A stretch of 64,000 bases of DNA from Antilocapra americana. Taxonomy: Eukaryota; Chordata; Mammalia; Artiodactyla; Antilocapridae. The translations under genes and the position numbers were made by a program. The DNA lies in assembly GCA_007570785.1 (NCBI GenBank), contig ML664183.1, positions 11,738,416 to 11,802,415 on the forward strand, written 5' to 3'. Numbering within the stretch: the stretch's first letter is position 1; each line of letters begins with the position of its first letter. Below are positions 1-11,602 of this stretch, one piece after another. The notes below the pieces were generated by a model. It ran no database searches. It saw nothing but the letters and a program-made list of their open reading frames with translations, and was not told the DNA's origin.

Positions 1-560
1 ATAACTGGTATTCTTTTAGGGAGGAGGAACCATTCCAGGCTCCAGAATTGGTCTAAGGAGGGAGCTAGTGAGAGGAGGGCAGGTTGTTGCAAGAGTGACG
101 TTTTGAGGGACCTGGGGAGGAGTTCCTACTGCTGACCAAGCTTCCCTGCCCTCCTCCGGGAGGCCTTGGTAGGCCACTGAGAGGGGATGGGAAGTGGGAG
201 GGTAGATGCTTCCCTCCCCAAGAGGGGTTTCCTCCAGCTTGGAAGTTTATATAAGTTTTGGCAACCCACCTGTGCATGACGGGGGCGCCTTGGGAGAGGT
301 GCCTAGAAAGGATGAAGGCAGAGCTGGAAGGAGGCCCAGGAAGGTGGGGGAGCCCTGGCCAAGGCCGGCTCCCTGCCCAGTCCCAGCTCTGGAGCAGTAG
401 CTGAGGGACTCCAGGGCTGGCTCTGCACTTGGCCAGCCACGTGACCATGGGCTAGCTATTTCAGCTTTCTAGGCCAGTTTTACTCCCCAGTAAAATCGGG
501 AGTGTATTTAATAGTGCATATTATATAAAGTTGATTTTAAAAAATATATATTTAATTTAT
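1..560. other. Single-copy intergenic stretch
   Basis: No recognisable repeat, exon or RNA gene is visible. The sequence is moderately GC-rich up to about 470, then A/T-rich before a SINE. Short open frames here have no recognisable domain and no splice context. Confidence 0.4.
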
Positions 561-561
561 T

Positions 562-704
562 TATTTGGCTGTGCCAGGTCTTAGTTGTGGCCCTCGGAAT
601 CTTTAGTTGCAGCATGCAGGATCTAGTTCCCTGACCAGTGATGGAACCCAGGTCCCCTGCACTGGGAGCATAGAGCCACTAGACCACCAGGGAAAGTCCC
701 ACAC
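562..704 (-). mobile_element. CHR-type tRNA-Glu-derived SINE
   Basis: Read on the minus strand it starts with the SINE head (ggactttccctggtggtc-like, at the right end) and ends in an A/T-rich (AAATAAAT)-like tail at the left. The internal phrases for 'gttgcagcatgcaggatc' and 'accaccagggaaagtccc' are typical of ruminant CHR SINEs. Confidence 0.8.
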
Positions 705-1160
705 GTAAAGCTGTGGAGAGAATGAGAGACAATAATGTCTTTCAAGTGCTCAGCATGGGGTCTGATATATGGGGGTGGTCTGTCATCTCCATCATCACTA
801 TTGCATCGTTGCAGTGGGACTTGAATTCTGAACCTGTGACTTCCAATATGTGGGAAGCCAAGCTCTCAAAGGAAAATGAGTTTATCTTAAGTATATGTTC
901 ACTCTAGGAAGCAGGCACTTCCGGGCAGGATGACGGACTGTGGTCTTGCCAAGAGCCTCTACACATGAGGGAACCAAGAAGCCTCCTCGGGAAGAAAGAA
1001 CTCTCTTCCAGTTTGGGAGCGCCAATCTTGGTCAAGGGTAAGAGCCAGGGCTGGACAAAAAGAAGGTGGTTATGAATGAACATTAGCTGGAGTTTTTTTT
1101 TTTTTCTTTAACCCATTGCCCTTGAATATGTCTAATTTTGAGGGTTAAAGAAGAATCTGG
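705..1160. other. Single-copy intergenic stretch
   Basis: No repeat, exon or RNA gene is recognised. A T-run lies at 1094-1106. Confidence 0.4.
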
Positions 1161-1162
1161 GC

Positions 1163-1372
1163 TTTCCAGGTGGAGCAGTGGTAAAGAATTCACCTGCCAG
1201 TGCAGAAGGCACAAGAGATGTGTGTTCGATCCTTGAGTCAGGAAGATCCCCTGGAGTAGGAAATAGCAACCCACTCCAGTATTCTTGCCTGGAAGATTCC
1301 ATGGACAGAGATGCCTGGTGGGCTACAGTCCATGGGGTTGCAAAGAGTCAGACACGACTGAGCAACTGAGCA
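1163..1372 (+). mobile_element. Bov-tA SINE
   Basis: A full-length ruminant Bov-tA SINE in sense orientation: tRNA-Glu-like head (gctttccaggtgg), box-B-like 'gttcgatcc', 'actccagtattcttgcctgg', and the tail 'agtcagacacgactgagcaac'. Confidence 0.9.
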
Positions 1373-2104
1373 TACATGTGCAAGAAGAATCTACTCTGGG
1401 ATCCCTGTAACAGAGAGTGTTTTCTCTAGTTTGGTGGGTGTCATGGCATTGCTTATGGGCACTATGAGACTAAATACCATGTTCTGGCACCCAGAGATGC
1501 TATAGAGAAATGAGACCAACCATGTCCCCATCCAGGCCCATGGCTCAGACATCACTCAAATCATTGGATTTTCCACCAGGAGCAACTCATGCTTAGTGTC
1601 CCACAGTACTGAGAGGCCCAGTACATAGGAAGTGGCAAATGATCCCAGCAGGGAAGCTAAGCAAAAGAAAGGAAAATGAGGATGTTTGAGAGTGCATGTG
1701 CAATGTCCCCTGGCATCCTCAGAAACTGGAAAGGGTCTTTGAGGAGGGGCTGGCAATTCTGAGAGAGCTGATGAAAGCAGAGAGAGCAAGAACAGCCTGT
1801 GCTGTGGTTCTGATCCCAGTTTTCCCCTCAGGCTGGTGTGACCTAGGAAACACACACTGTGCAAGTAAACAAATCATTATTATGAGCCTTAAAAGATCCA
1901 GCTTGGCCCTGCCTCCTTTTACACTCAGACTTGCAAACTGGTGTCACTTTAAGCGGCTTTCTCAGTAAAGCAGGGTTTTTGAAGCGGCAAGTCAGCTGCA
2001 TTAGTTGGTTGCAAAATCAGTCTAGTAGGTGAAAACAGAATTTTAAAGAATAAAATAGTTTTGAATCTAAAACTGGACTTTATTACACCTGTAAGAGTAG
2101 CTGT
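1373..2104. other. Single-copy intergenic stretch
   Basis: No repeat family, exon or RNA gene is recognised. Overlapping open frames of about 90-100 codons on both strands lack any recognisable domain. Confidence 0.4.
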
Positions 2105-2242
2105 TGGGATTTCTCTGGTGATCCAGCGGGCTAAGAGTCTGTGCTCCTGATGCAGGGGGCCTGGATTCGATCCCTGGTTAGGGAACTAGATCTCACATGC
2201 TGCAACTAAGACCTGGCATACATCGCTTAAAAGAAAAAAGAG
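2105..2242 (+). mobile_element. CHR-type SINE
   Basis: Sense CHR SINE: 'gggatttctctggtgatcc' head, 'ggattcgatccctggtt' box-B region and 'ctgcaactaagacctggc' tail, ending in an A-rich run. Confidence 0.8.
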
Positions 2243-2286
2243 GAGCTAGTACCTTGTGAAGTTTTAGTTTCCATTCCTGGGGTATG

Positions 2287-2288
<2 letters not shown>

Positions 2289-2317
<29 letters not shown>
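2289..2317. repeat. (TG)n microsatellite
   Basis: About 14 uninterrupted TG units. Likely length-polymorphic. Confidence 0.95.
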
Positions 2318-2319
<2 letters not shown>

Positions 2320-2525
2320 AAGGCTGTAATGTAAAAGATATTTCTTACAGTTGGTTTATGACTTCCCTCTCTAAAAAACAGATGAGTCTAAAAAACAGAT
2401 GAGAGAAAAAGAAGATACTACCCTACAGGATGTTAAACATCTTCACCCATCCCAGGAGTCTGTGAATTGACAGAGAAGGTTGATCTCAATTCCAGTAAAA
2501 TTCACTTACTGATTGAGGACAGCAA

Positions 2526-2632
2526 TCAGGCCTATTGCAACATCATCTCTGTTATTTACTAGCCGTGTGACCTTGGGCAAGTTGCTTAACTTCTCTGTGC
2601 CTCATTTTCCACACTGGTAAAATGAAAGTAAG
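2526..2632 (+). mobile_element. MIR SINE fragment
   Basis: The conserved MIR core is visible in sense: 'gtgaccttgggcaagttgct' followed by a cttctctgtgcctcattttcc-like run and 'ggtaaaatgaaag'. Confidence 0.85.
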
Positions 2633-2672
2633 ACTTTTTTTTTTTGTAGTAAATTTGTGTTGCTTATCTATT

Positions 2673-4544
2673 AGCTGTGAAAAGAAGAGAAGCAAAAAGC
2701 AAAGGAGAAAAGGAAAGATATTCCCATCTGAATGCAGAGTTCCAAAGAATAGCAAGGAGAAATAAGAAGGCCTTCCTTAGCAATCAGTGCAAAGAAATAG
2801 AGGAAAAGAATAGAATGGGAAAGACCAGAGATCTCGTCAAGAAAATTAGAGATACCAGGGGAACATTTCATGCAAAGATGGGCTCGATAAAGGACAGAAA
2901 TAATATGGACCTAACAGAAGCAGAAGATATTAAGAAGAGGTGGCAAGAATACACAGAAGAACTGTACAAAAAAGATCTTCATGACTCAGATAATCTCGAT
3001 GGTGTTATCACTCACCTAGAGCCAGACATCCTGGAATGTGAAGTCAAGTGGGCCTTAGAAAGCATCACTACAAACAAAGCTAGTGGAGGTGATGGAATTC
3101 CAGTTGAGCTATTTCAAATTCTAAAAGATGATGCTGTGAAAGTGCTGCACTCAATATGCCAACAAATTTGGAAAACTCAGCAATGTCCACAGGACTGGAA
3201 AAGGTCAGTTTTCATTCCTATCCCAAAGAAAGGCAATGCCAAAGAATGCTCAAACTACCACACAATTGCACTCATCTCACACGCTAGTAAAGTAATGCTC
3301 AAAATTCTCCAAGCCAGGCTTCAGCAATATGTGAACCGTGAACTTCCAGATGTTCAAGCTGGTTTTAGAAAAGGCAGAGGAACCAGAGATCAAATTGCCA
3401 ACATCCGCTGGATTATTGAAAAAGCAAGAGAGTTCCAGAAAAACATCTACTTCTGCTTTATTGACTATGCCAAAGCCTTTGACGGTGTGGATCACAATAA
3501 ACTGGAAAATTCTGAAAGAGATGGGAATACCAGACTACCTGACCTGTCTCTTGAGAAACCTGTATGCAGGTCAGGAAGCAACAGTTAGAACTGGGCGTGG
3601 AACAACAGACTGGTTCCAAATAGGAAAAGGAGTCTGTCAAGGCTGTATATTGTCACCCTGCTGATTTAACTTATATGCAGAGTACATTATGCGAAACGCT
3701 GGGCTGGATGAAACACAAGCTGGAATCAACATTGCCAGGAGAAATATCAGTAACCTCAGATATGCAGATGACACCACCCTTATGGCAGAAAGTGAAGAAG
3801 AACTAAAAAGCCTCTTGCTGAAAGTAAAAGAGAAGAGTGAAAAAGTTGGCTTAAGGCTCAACATTCAGAAAAGTAAGATCATGGCATCTGGTCCCATCAC
3901 TTCATGGGATATAGATGGGGAAACAGTGGAAACAGTGTCAGACTTTATTTTTTGGGGCTCCAAAATCACTGTAGATGGTGATTGCAGCCATGAAATCAAA
4001 AGACGCTTACTCCTTGGAAGGAAAGTTATGGCCAACCTGGATAGCATATTGAAAGGCAGAGACATTACTTTGCCAACAAAGATCAGTCTAGTCAAGGCTA
4101 TGGTTTTTCCAGTAGTCATGTATGGATGTGAGAGTTGGACAGTGAAAAAAGGCTGAGCACCAAAGAATTGATGCTTTTGAACTGTGGTGCTGGAGAAGAC
4201 TCTTGAAAGTTCCTTGGACTGCAAGGAGATCCAACCAGTTCATCCTAAAGGAGATCAGTCCTGGGTATTTATTGGAAGGACTGATGTTGAAATTGAAACT
4301 CCAATACTTTGGCCACCTCATGCGAAGAGGTGACTCATTGGAAAAGACCCTGATGCTGGAAAGGATTGGGGGCAGGAGGAGAAGGGGACGACAGAGGATG
4401 AGATGGCTGGATGACATCACTGGCTTGATGGACATGGGTTTGGGTAGACTCTGGGAGGTGGTGATGGACAGGGAGGCCTGGCATGCTGCGATTCATGGGG
4501 TCGCAGAGTCAGACATGACTGAGCGACTGAACTGAACTGAACTG
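2673..4544 (+). mobile_element. BovB (RTE) LINE, 5'-truncated, defective ORF2
   Basis: This is the 3' 1.9 kb of a BovB non-LTR retrotransposon. The reverse-transcriptase part is readable: the FIDYAKAFD motif at about 3459-3485 and the catalytic YADD at about 3760-3771, followed by the conserved C-terminal segment ending in a (CTGAA)n tail near 4544. It cannot make protein. A 2-base loss near 3507 shifts frame after the HNKL residues, a TGA at 3661 interrupts the frame, and another frame change occurs near 4145-4155. The 5' half, including the endonuclease, is missing. A 7-bp direct repeat ATCTATT at 2666-2672 and 4545-4551 is a possible target-site duplication. It is the longest of the six BovB pieces in the window. 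Confidence 0.93.
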
Positions 4545-4607
4545 ATCTATTTTATTTTGTTTTATTTTTTTGGCCATGCACACAGAAGATCTAATACCTC
4601 TGTGTGC

Positions 4608-4812
4608 ATGTGTGCTAAGCCACTTCAGTTGTGTCCAACTCTTTGTGACTCCATGGACTGTAGCCCACCAGGCTCCTCTGTCCATGGGATTCTCCAGGCA
4701 AGAATACTGGAGTGGGTTTCCTTGCCCTCCTCCAGGGGATCTTCCCAACCCAGGGATCAAACCCATTTCTCTTACATCTCCTGCATTGGCAGGCTAGTTC
4801 TTTTCCACTAGC
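4608..4812 (-). mobile_element. Bov-tA SINE
   Basis: An antisense Bov-tA copy: 'cagttgtgtccaactctttg', 'ccatggactgtagcccacc' and 'ggatcttcccaacccaggg' are reverse complements of the SINE consensus phrases. Confidence 0.9.
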
Positions 4813-4951
4813 GGTGGTGAGGAGTGGCAATAGAATCTAACCCATGCATTCTGACTCTGATGCCGAAGTTACTGGTCACTACTGGACACTGACTCTCTAA
4901 AGGACATGTAGGTTACTGGGTGTTGCTTTGGCAACTCCTGTCCCCTCACTG

Positions 4952-5168
4952 ATGGCACCAGTGGTAAAGAAACTGCCTGCCCATGCAGGAGATATAAGAG
5001 ACACAGATTCGATCCCTGGGTCAGGAAGATCACCTGGAGAAAGGCATGGCAACCCACTCAAGTATTCTTGCCTGGAGAATCCCAGGGACAGAGGAGCCTG
5101 GGGGGCTGCAGCCCATGGGGTCTCAAAGAGTCGGACACGACTGAAGGGACTAAGTACTCGAGCTCACA
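4952..5168 (+). mobile_element. Bov-tA SINE
   Basis: A sense Bov-tA copy with head 'ggtaaagaaactgcctgcc', 'gattcgatccctgggtcagg' and tail 'agtcggacacgactgaag'. Confidence 0.9.
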
Positions 5169-5510
5169 GCTGCCTCACTGACTAGGCAGTGCTATTGAAC
5201 TACAGTTCCCAGCATGCAACAGGCCTACCTTCTTAACCCCTTCCTCACCAAAAGTTCCTCACAGTGTTGGGTAAAAAGTTTTTTAATGGCAAATGTGAAA
5301 TTCAGTTTCCCTAAATCATGATTATGCAATGGAAGCATGAATGCAGATTTCAGTGGGAGTTGATAGAGGAGAGGGTAAGATTCTAGGTTAAAATATCCTC
5401 TGCAGTTTTTAGTGTTTGAAAGAAAACATTGGAGATTATCATGGGAAGGGCTGTTTTTAATTTAGAAATGTGCATAGGGAAAATGGCAATAAGTGTGTTT
5501 AAGGCACCCA

Positions 5511-5684
5511 TTCTCAAACTCGGCTGCACTTTGGAATCACCTAGAGAATTAAAAAAGATACTTAATGCTTAGGTTACATTCCTAGAGGTTCTGATATGAT
5601 TAGTCTGAAGTGTAACCTGGACCTCGAGACTTTAAAAATCACATTTAATTCTAAAGCACAGCAAAATTTGAGAATCCTTGTTTC
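5511..5684. mobile_element. hAT-Charlie (MER5-like) DNA transposon relic
   Basis: It begins with a 'cattctcaaactcggctgc' end and closes with a degenerate inverted copy ('aaaatttgagaatcc'). The terminal pair and 170-bp length fit non-autonomous hAT-Charlie elements. Confidence 0.55.
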
Positions 5685-5929
5685 CGAACAGAAATATTCA
5701 GGTATGGTCATAAAGATGAATCAAATTGTGACTAGCTCAAGGAAGCTTTAAGAAAAAAGAGGGAGACAGACTAGACTCTAAAAGTTGTGGTTGTCAGCCC
5801 TGGCTGTACATTAGGATCTCTTAGGAAATGGTTGTTTTTGGGGTTTTTTTTTTCACACAGATATCTAACCCCAGAACAATTGAATTAAAATCTCTGGGGA
5901 TTTATTTTAGTGCTGAAGCAGCCCCAGAA

Positions 5930-6089
5930 CAGTGGTTCTCAAAGTGTGTTTTCAGATCAGCAGCCTCAGCATCACCCAGAAACTAGTTAGAGATACAAAT
6001 TCTTGTGTTTCTGGGGTCGGGCCCAGCAATCTGTGTTTTCACAGGCTTATGCGTGATTCCGATACACTTTCAAGTTTTGAGAACCCCTG
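5930..6089. mobile_element. MER5A (hAT-Charlie) DNA transposon relic
   Basis: The left end 'cagtggttctcaaagtgtg' and right end 'caagttttgagaacccctg' form the MER5A terminal inverted repeats. The internal 'cagcatcaccc' and 'gggcccagcaatctgtgttt' phrases match the family. Confidence 0.85.
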
Positions 6090-6099
6090 CCTTGGGTAG

Positions 6100-6900
6100 A
6101 CTCCAGGCCGGAACCTGGTTTGACATGCTTACCAGCAAGTCTGACAAAGTGTTAGAATGTGCCCGTTAGGTTGATGGCACTCAATGAACTACACCTCCCA
6201 GTGTCCATGCTCCGTGCCCCCTGACCTGGAAGCCAGGCTGGTTCTCCTTAACCAACAAAATGTGGCAGAAGTGATACTGTTCCAGTGCCAGGCCAGAGTT
6301 CTAAGAAGATGCAACAGCTCCTGTTTTGGGGGTTTTAGGAACCCTGAGGTGCAACCCTGAGGTGTAGGATGCCGGGCTCCTTGTGAACAGGCCATATAGA
6401 GTTAGAAATCCTGAGTCTGTAAAGAGAGATCCTGTCACCTTAGCCTCCAGGCTGAGTTCAGCCCCAAATGGATCCACCAAGTGAATGTAGCCTCAGAGTG
6501 AGTAACCACTGGCAAAACCAGAAGAAACTTCCAACTGAGCCCAGGCCAGATTGAAGAGCTGTGAGCAAATAAAATGATTGCTGTTTGAAGCCAGTAAGTT
6601 TGGGGTGATTTGTTAATGCAGCAACAGAAAAAAAAAGAAAGAAAGAAACACTCCTCAATAAATAGTTGCTGAACTAATGTGTGAAAGTGCTATAGGGACA
6701 TGGAGCTGGAACATAGCTCTCCTTTATCAAAGGAGGGAAAACAGGAGCTGGAGAGAAAGAAGGAATATACTATCCAGCTGATGAAGAGGGTGGCTAAGAA
6801 GGGAATTTTGACCAGAAGCCCATGATGCTGTACTCATGCCAGACAGCAAACGTTCACAATGCCCAGCCAAGAATAGAACAATTACAGGTACACACTCTCT
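6100..6900. other. Intergenic stretch, no gene recognised
   Basis: No repeat family or exon is recognised apart from a short (GAAA)n-like run near 6635-6650. Confidence 0.35.
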
Positions 6901-6904
6901 TTTA

Positions 6905-7645
6905 AAAATTGTATTTTATTGGACTATAGTTAATTTAAAATAGTGTTAGTTTCAGGTGTAAAACAAAGTGATTCAGTTACCACATGTGTATAAATAAAAA
7001 TATATATATACTTTTTCAGATTCTTTGCCATTATATGTTACCATAAGACATTGAATAGAGTTCCCTCTGATATACAGAAGGATCTTGTTGTTTATCCATC
7101 CTATATATAATGTTTTGGATCTGCTAATCCTAAACTCCCAATCCGTCCATTCCCCCAAGCCCCTTCCCCATTGGCAACCACGAATCTGTCCTCTAGGTCT
7201 GTAAGCATGTTTCTGTTTCATAGATAAATTCATTTGTGCCATACTTTAGATTCCATATGTAAGTGATATCAAATGGTACTTGCTTTTCTCTTTCTGAATT
7301 ATTTCACTTGATATGATAATCTCTCGGCCCATCCATGTTGCTGTAAATGGCATAATTTCATTCATTCTTTTATGACTAATATTCCATCGTATATATGAAC
7401 CACATCTTCTTTATCCATTTATCTGTCAGTGGACATTTAGGTTGTTTCCCTGTCTTGGCTGTTGTGAATAATGCCACTATGATCACTGGGATGCATGTAT
7501 CTTTTCAAATTGCAGTTTTCTCTGGATATATGCTCAGGAGAGGGATTGCAGGATCATATGGGAACTCTATTTTTAGTTTTTTGAGGAACCTCTATAGTGC
7601 TGCACCAATTTACCTTCCCACCAACAATGTAAGAGGTTTCCCAAA
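6905..7645 (-). mobile_element. L1 LINE 3' end, antisense
   Basis: The sequence is the reverse complement of an L1 3' terminal region: a T-rich start near 6905, 'gaatagagttccctctgata', and the antisense end of ORF2 ('cattcccaccaacaatg'-like) near 7615. Stops break every frame. Confidence 0.85.
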
Positions 7646-7664
7646 GGTGTTAACTCTAGCTACC

Positions 7665-7965
7665 ATATATTGAATACTGATTATGTGCCAGGCATATAGA
7701 TAAAGCATTTTCCCTATATTAGTGTTCACTAACAATATTATATATTTATAATATACATTATAAATATATAAATAACATGTATAATATTGTATTATGTAAT
7801 AATGTATTTGAATAATGTATTGCTTCTTCTCAACAAGTTTGTATGGTAAGTATTATTATCACTCCATTTTACAGATAAGGAAATGAAAGTCATATAGCTA
7901 CTATTAATTGGGACTCAACCCATATTTGTCTGATTCCCAAATTTAAGCTTTTAAGCCCACAGTAG
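7665..7965 (-). mobile_element. MIR fragment, antisense, interrupted by an A/T-rich expansion
   Basis: 'gattatgtgccaggcat' and 'ccattttacagataagg' are antisense MIR/core-SINE phrases. About 80 bp of TA-rich sequence (7737-7820) lies between them, probably local expansion. Confidence 0.7.
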
Positions 7966-8711
7966 GGCCAGCGTATTCAGAAAAACTGTGAGTAGCTCAG
8001 TTTTGAAAGGTGATAACAGAGAAAAGTTACTACCTGCCATTGATTGCAAATAAAATGTGCTGTTTTTAGCACAGGAATGCATCTCCAATTTTAGGATAGA
8101 GGTCAATGGAAAAATAGACTGCATATTACAGCTAAATGTAGATGTGATGGCAGATCACACCTATTTGGTAAAACAAAGGAAACTAGTAGTTAATCTTAGG
8201 CCCAGCCGTCTGTAATGAAGAGTAGTTAGATACTTAGGCATTCTGAGAAACTTAGCCCCAACTTCTCAATCCCAGAAGTGCGCTACTTAAGCAGAATTAA
8301 GAAAAGACAGGCCAGATGCAAGCCAGACCAGAAGAGCTTTTCTGGCCTGAAGCTCTTCAAGACTACATAAAGGGTTTTTTTGACCACGTCTTTTAAAATT
8401 GTTCTGACATAAGCTTCAGTGTCTTGCGTAGGAAGCATCTCACAATTTCCTCTATCAATTTAATATGCCAATGCTTCCTTGGTGCATCAGAGCCAAGTGC
8501 AAGGGAGGGGAAGTCAGTGGGTTCCTAGGGGGCTTGGAATTATTTACCTGTACAACAGTATTTACCTGTTCAACATGTACTTGTGAATACACTACTATGC
8601 ACCAAGCAGTGGGGAAGGCAAGTTACACAAGACAAATTCTGTCTTCAGAGAGTTCTGTAAACCCATGAGCTAGAAGCAAATGGAATGAATACTTGGATTA
8701 CAAGATTGCAA
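7966..8711. other. Single-copy intergenic stretch
   Basis: No repeat, exon or RNA gene is recognised. Confidence 0.35.
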
Positions 8712-9092
8712 ACAGGAACTTCCCTGATGGTTCACTGTTTAAGGTACTTCCTAGGTGGCACTAGTGGTAAAGAACCCGCCTGCTGTTGCAGGAGACATAA
8801 GAGACCCAGGTTTAATCTCTGGGTCAGGAAGATCCCCTGGAGTGGGACATGGCAACCCACTCCAGTATTCTTGCCTGGAGAATCCCAGGGACTGAGGAAG
8901 GAGGTTGACAAGCTATAGTCCACAGGGTTGAGAAGAGTCAGACACGACTGAGTGACTTACTAAGACTCTGCTCCCAATGCAGGGCGCCTGGATTGGATCC
9001 CTGGTCAGGCAACTCAATCCTACATGTTGCAACAAAGATTCTGCATGCCACAACTAAAACCTGGCACAGCCAAATAAATAAATAAATATTTT
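8712..9092 (+). mobile_element. Nested SINEs: Bov-tA inserted into a CHR SINE
   Basis: The CHR head ('aacttccctgatggttcac', 8717-8735) stops near 8743. A complete sense Bov-tA follows (about 8744-8958, ending 'gacacgactgagtgactta'). The CHR then resumes at about 8962 ('agactctgctcccaatgcag') and ends in an (AAAT)n tail near 9088. Confidence 0.85.
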
Positions 9093-9159
9093 GAAAACAT
9101 TTTTTAAAGATCACAGACAGCCACAGTCCCTTCTTTTTCTCTGTTTATTTGGGAAGCTG

Positions 9160-9345
9160 CCATAGGATTGTGGAATCTGATAGATCTGAGTTCCAGTCCC
9201 AACATTGCCACTCCTGGCTGTGGGTCTTGGTCAAATCACTTAACTTCTCTGGGACTCAATTTTTTGTGTGTAAAATGAGATTAATAATGCTGACCTCACA
9301 GGCTTTTGTCAAAGGCTGGGTGAAATTCTGTCAATGAAAGCATTT
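9160..9345 (+). mobile_element. MIR SINE
   Basis: Sense MIR: 'gatctgagttccagtccc', the 'aaatcacttaacttctctgg' core and 'gtaaaatgagattaataatg'. Confidence 0.85.
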
Positions 9346-9562
9346 GAGATGAGTAAGTTATCAAATAAGTATGAGGGGGTTTGTGATCTTATTTACTGAA
9401 TTGAATTCTACCCTCCCTCCCCAGCTGGCTCTTGTCTCTGATTCTTCCTCCTCTGTTTTATTTCCCTTTGTTGTAAGGGTACCCAAAATTTATTTTAATT
9501 AGGTGTGGTAAGACATGCAGGCACATGAGAGGGGGAGGCAGGCTCAAGATGGAAGGATATAT

Positions 9563-9652
9563 ATGTATATAGAACTATGACTGACTCAAGTTGTTGTACA
9601 GCAGAAGACAACACTTTGTAAAGCAATTATCCTCCAATTAAAATAAAAAGTT
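9563..9652 (+). mobile_element. L1 3' terminal fragment
   Basis: A short sense piece of the ruminant L1 3' end ('gttgtacagcagaagacaac', 'aagcaattatcctccaatta') ending in an A-rich tail. Strongly 5'-truncated. Confidence 0.8.
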
Positions 9653-10720
9653 ATGCAGACATGGAAATGACCATCACAAAGGAATCTGTGATACTGTTTC
9701 CTGAAGTATAAAACAGGGGGAAGGCGCACCATGCAGAGGGGCCGGATGGGGAGGCACTAGGGTCAGTCAGGAGGCAGAGGAGATGAAGAAAAATGAGGAC
9801 AAGAGCTTTACTGCCCTAGTTTAAATAATCTCAGTGGGCTTTGGGGCATCAGAGCTGTCTCTAATAATCTGGTACCTGCCCCTGAGTTGATTAGTGGTCC
9901 GGGATGTGAGAGCCCAGTAGAGGAGGTTGTTGGAAATATGGACTCTGCGTTGATTGGTTTGCATGTGAAAGATTTGTTCACAGGTGAGTCATTTACTATC
10001 GCTAGGAATTGGATAACCCTGGGAGGGGCAGTCTCTCCGAAGTCAGCAAGGACCCGGATGCCAAACTATCAGAATAAAGAAAATAAAAAGACATACTTAA
10101 TATATCCTTCTAGCCACTCCTCAATAGGAAGCAACTGACTGGGCTCTAAGAGAACTGGGAGCAGCATGGAAGCTGCTGGGTAACCACCCCATTAGGAGTG
10201 GTGGACTGCAAGGAAGAGAGAAAGAGGGTCAGTGAACCCAGTGGAATTTCAGCCCAGGCACTACCTAGTTTACCAAGATTTCAAGTCCATCACAGAGTGA
10301 AACCTAAGTAAACAGGATGAAAGGCAGCAAACTGTACTGCTTATGAAAACCTCCTTGAAGGCAGGACCCACAATTTATTTTTTTATTTCCTTGGTTGAAT
10401 AATCAATCATTCAGTAGGAAAAGCAGCTAAAATGGCCTTATGAAAGAGAAAAGAGAACTGTGGACTGGTATTTTTCTTTACTCCTTAAAAAAAAAAGAAC
10501 TTTATTTTGCTCAATTTTTATTCCCAAAGTTAAGTATACTGAATTTACACATTTTCATAACTGTCTTCAGTTTTCAGTAGAAACAGAATTAGCTGTGGAT
10601 TGGAGACCATCGCTTATGTCCCCAAAGGAAGAGCCCCTTCTGGCTCATGCTGGTGGAAGAAATTGAATCAGCCACGCTTTCTTTCCCTGGTTAAATTTTC
10701 AGGGGAGGCAAAAGGGTGCA
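9653..10720. other. Intergenic stretch, no gene recognised
   Basis: I recognise no exon, RNA gene or repeat family. The part around 9,700-10,140 could be an old LTR or other diverged repeat, but nothing diagnostic is visible. Confidence 0.3.
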
Positions 10721-10723
10721 ATT

Positions 10724-10755
10724 GATGAAGAAGAAGAAGATGATGATGATGATAA
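10724..10755. repeat. Compound (GAA)n(GAT)n microsatellite
   Basis: About five GAA units run directly into five or six GAT units. Confidence 0.9.
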
Positions 10756-10764
10756 TTAACATTG

Positions 10765-10945
10765 ATGACGACTTAACACATTTATAATGTGCCAGTCACT
10801 AATGTAGGTGCTTTAGAACCATTACTCCATTTAATCATAACATACATAGTTTGGCTATTATTGACTCCCAGTTTATAAATGAGTTACCTAAGGCACAGAA
10901 GCTAGGCAGCCAACCTCCAAGATTAAGAGGCATTCCATGCTCTTA
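10765..10945 (-). mobile_element. MIR fragment, antisense
   Basis: 'ataatgtgccagtcact', 'ccatttaatcataac' and 'gagttacctaaggcacag' follow the order of an antisense MIR. Confidence 0.7.
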
Positions 10946-11400
10946 ATCATTCCACAGCAGTGTCTCCGTCCTTCAGAGTGGTTTCTTCAAACAAAGATGA
11001 TCTCAGCTTATTCACACCATTGCAGGCAAGAGCTGCGTAAGTACAGAATGCCAGTGGGGTGATGTGTATTGAGCCTTCGTGCTAGCCTGGGTGTGTAACC
11101 AGGGTTGATCCTTGGAAGAGCTGTGGCATATGGAAAGTTTGTCTCTGGGGCATGGAAGGAAGAAAAATGGGCTAAGATCTGGTCTGTCATGGGTGAGTTG
11201 TATGTCCTTGGGCACAGCCCTTGACATCGTCTTTGTTTTCAAAGAAAGCTGTTGGGCATGATGATCTTTAAGGATCCCGTCCATGTCAACTGCTTCTCCC
11301 AGATATTCTGTTGGAGGATAGATTATTGGAAAGGCAAGGAGAGTATTGAGCAGGTTCTTGAACATCCAAACATGAGTAGATAATAGATGTTTGGGTGCCC
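10946..11400. other. Single-copy intergenic stretch
   Basis: No repeat, exon or RNA gene is recognised. Minus-strand open frames of 60-117 codons have no recognisable domain. Confidence 0.35.
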
Positions 11401-11402
11401 TG

Positions 11403-11602
11403 CGTGCTTGCTCAGTTGCTCAGTCATGTTTGATTCTTTGTGACCACATGGGCTTTAGCCTACCAGGCTCCTCTGTCCATGGGATTTCCCCGGTAAGAAT
11501 ACTGGAGTGGATTGCCAGGGGATCTTCCTGACCCAAGGATCTAACCTGCGTCTCCTGGATTGGCAGGCATATTCTTTACACTGAGCCACCTGGAAAGCCC
11601 TA
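11403..11602 (-). mobile_element. Bov-tA SINE
   Basis: Antisense Bov-tA: 'gctcagttgctcagtcatg' at the left and 'gagccacctggaaagccc' at the right. Confidence 0.9.

Noticed and set aside
2677..4535. Long open frames with reverse-transcriptase motifs as possible host genes
   Set aside because: They are pieces of one defective BovB ORF2 broken by frameshifts and a stop, not a host gene.
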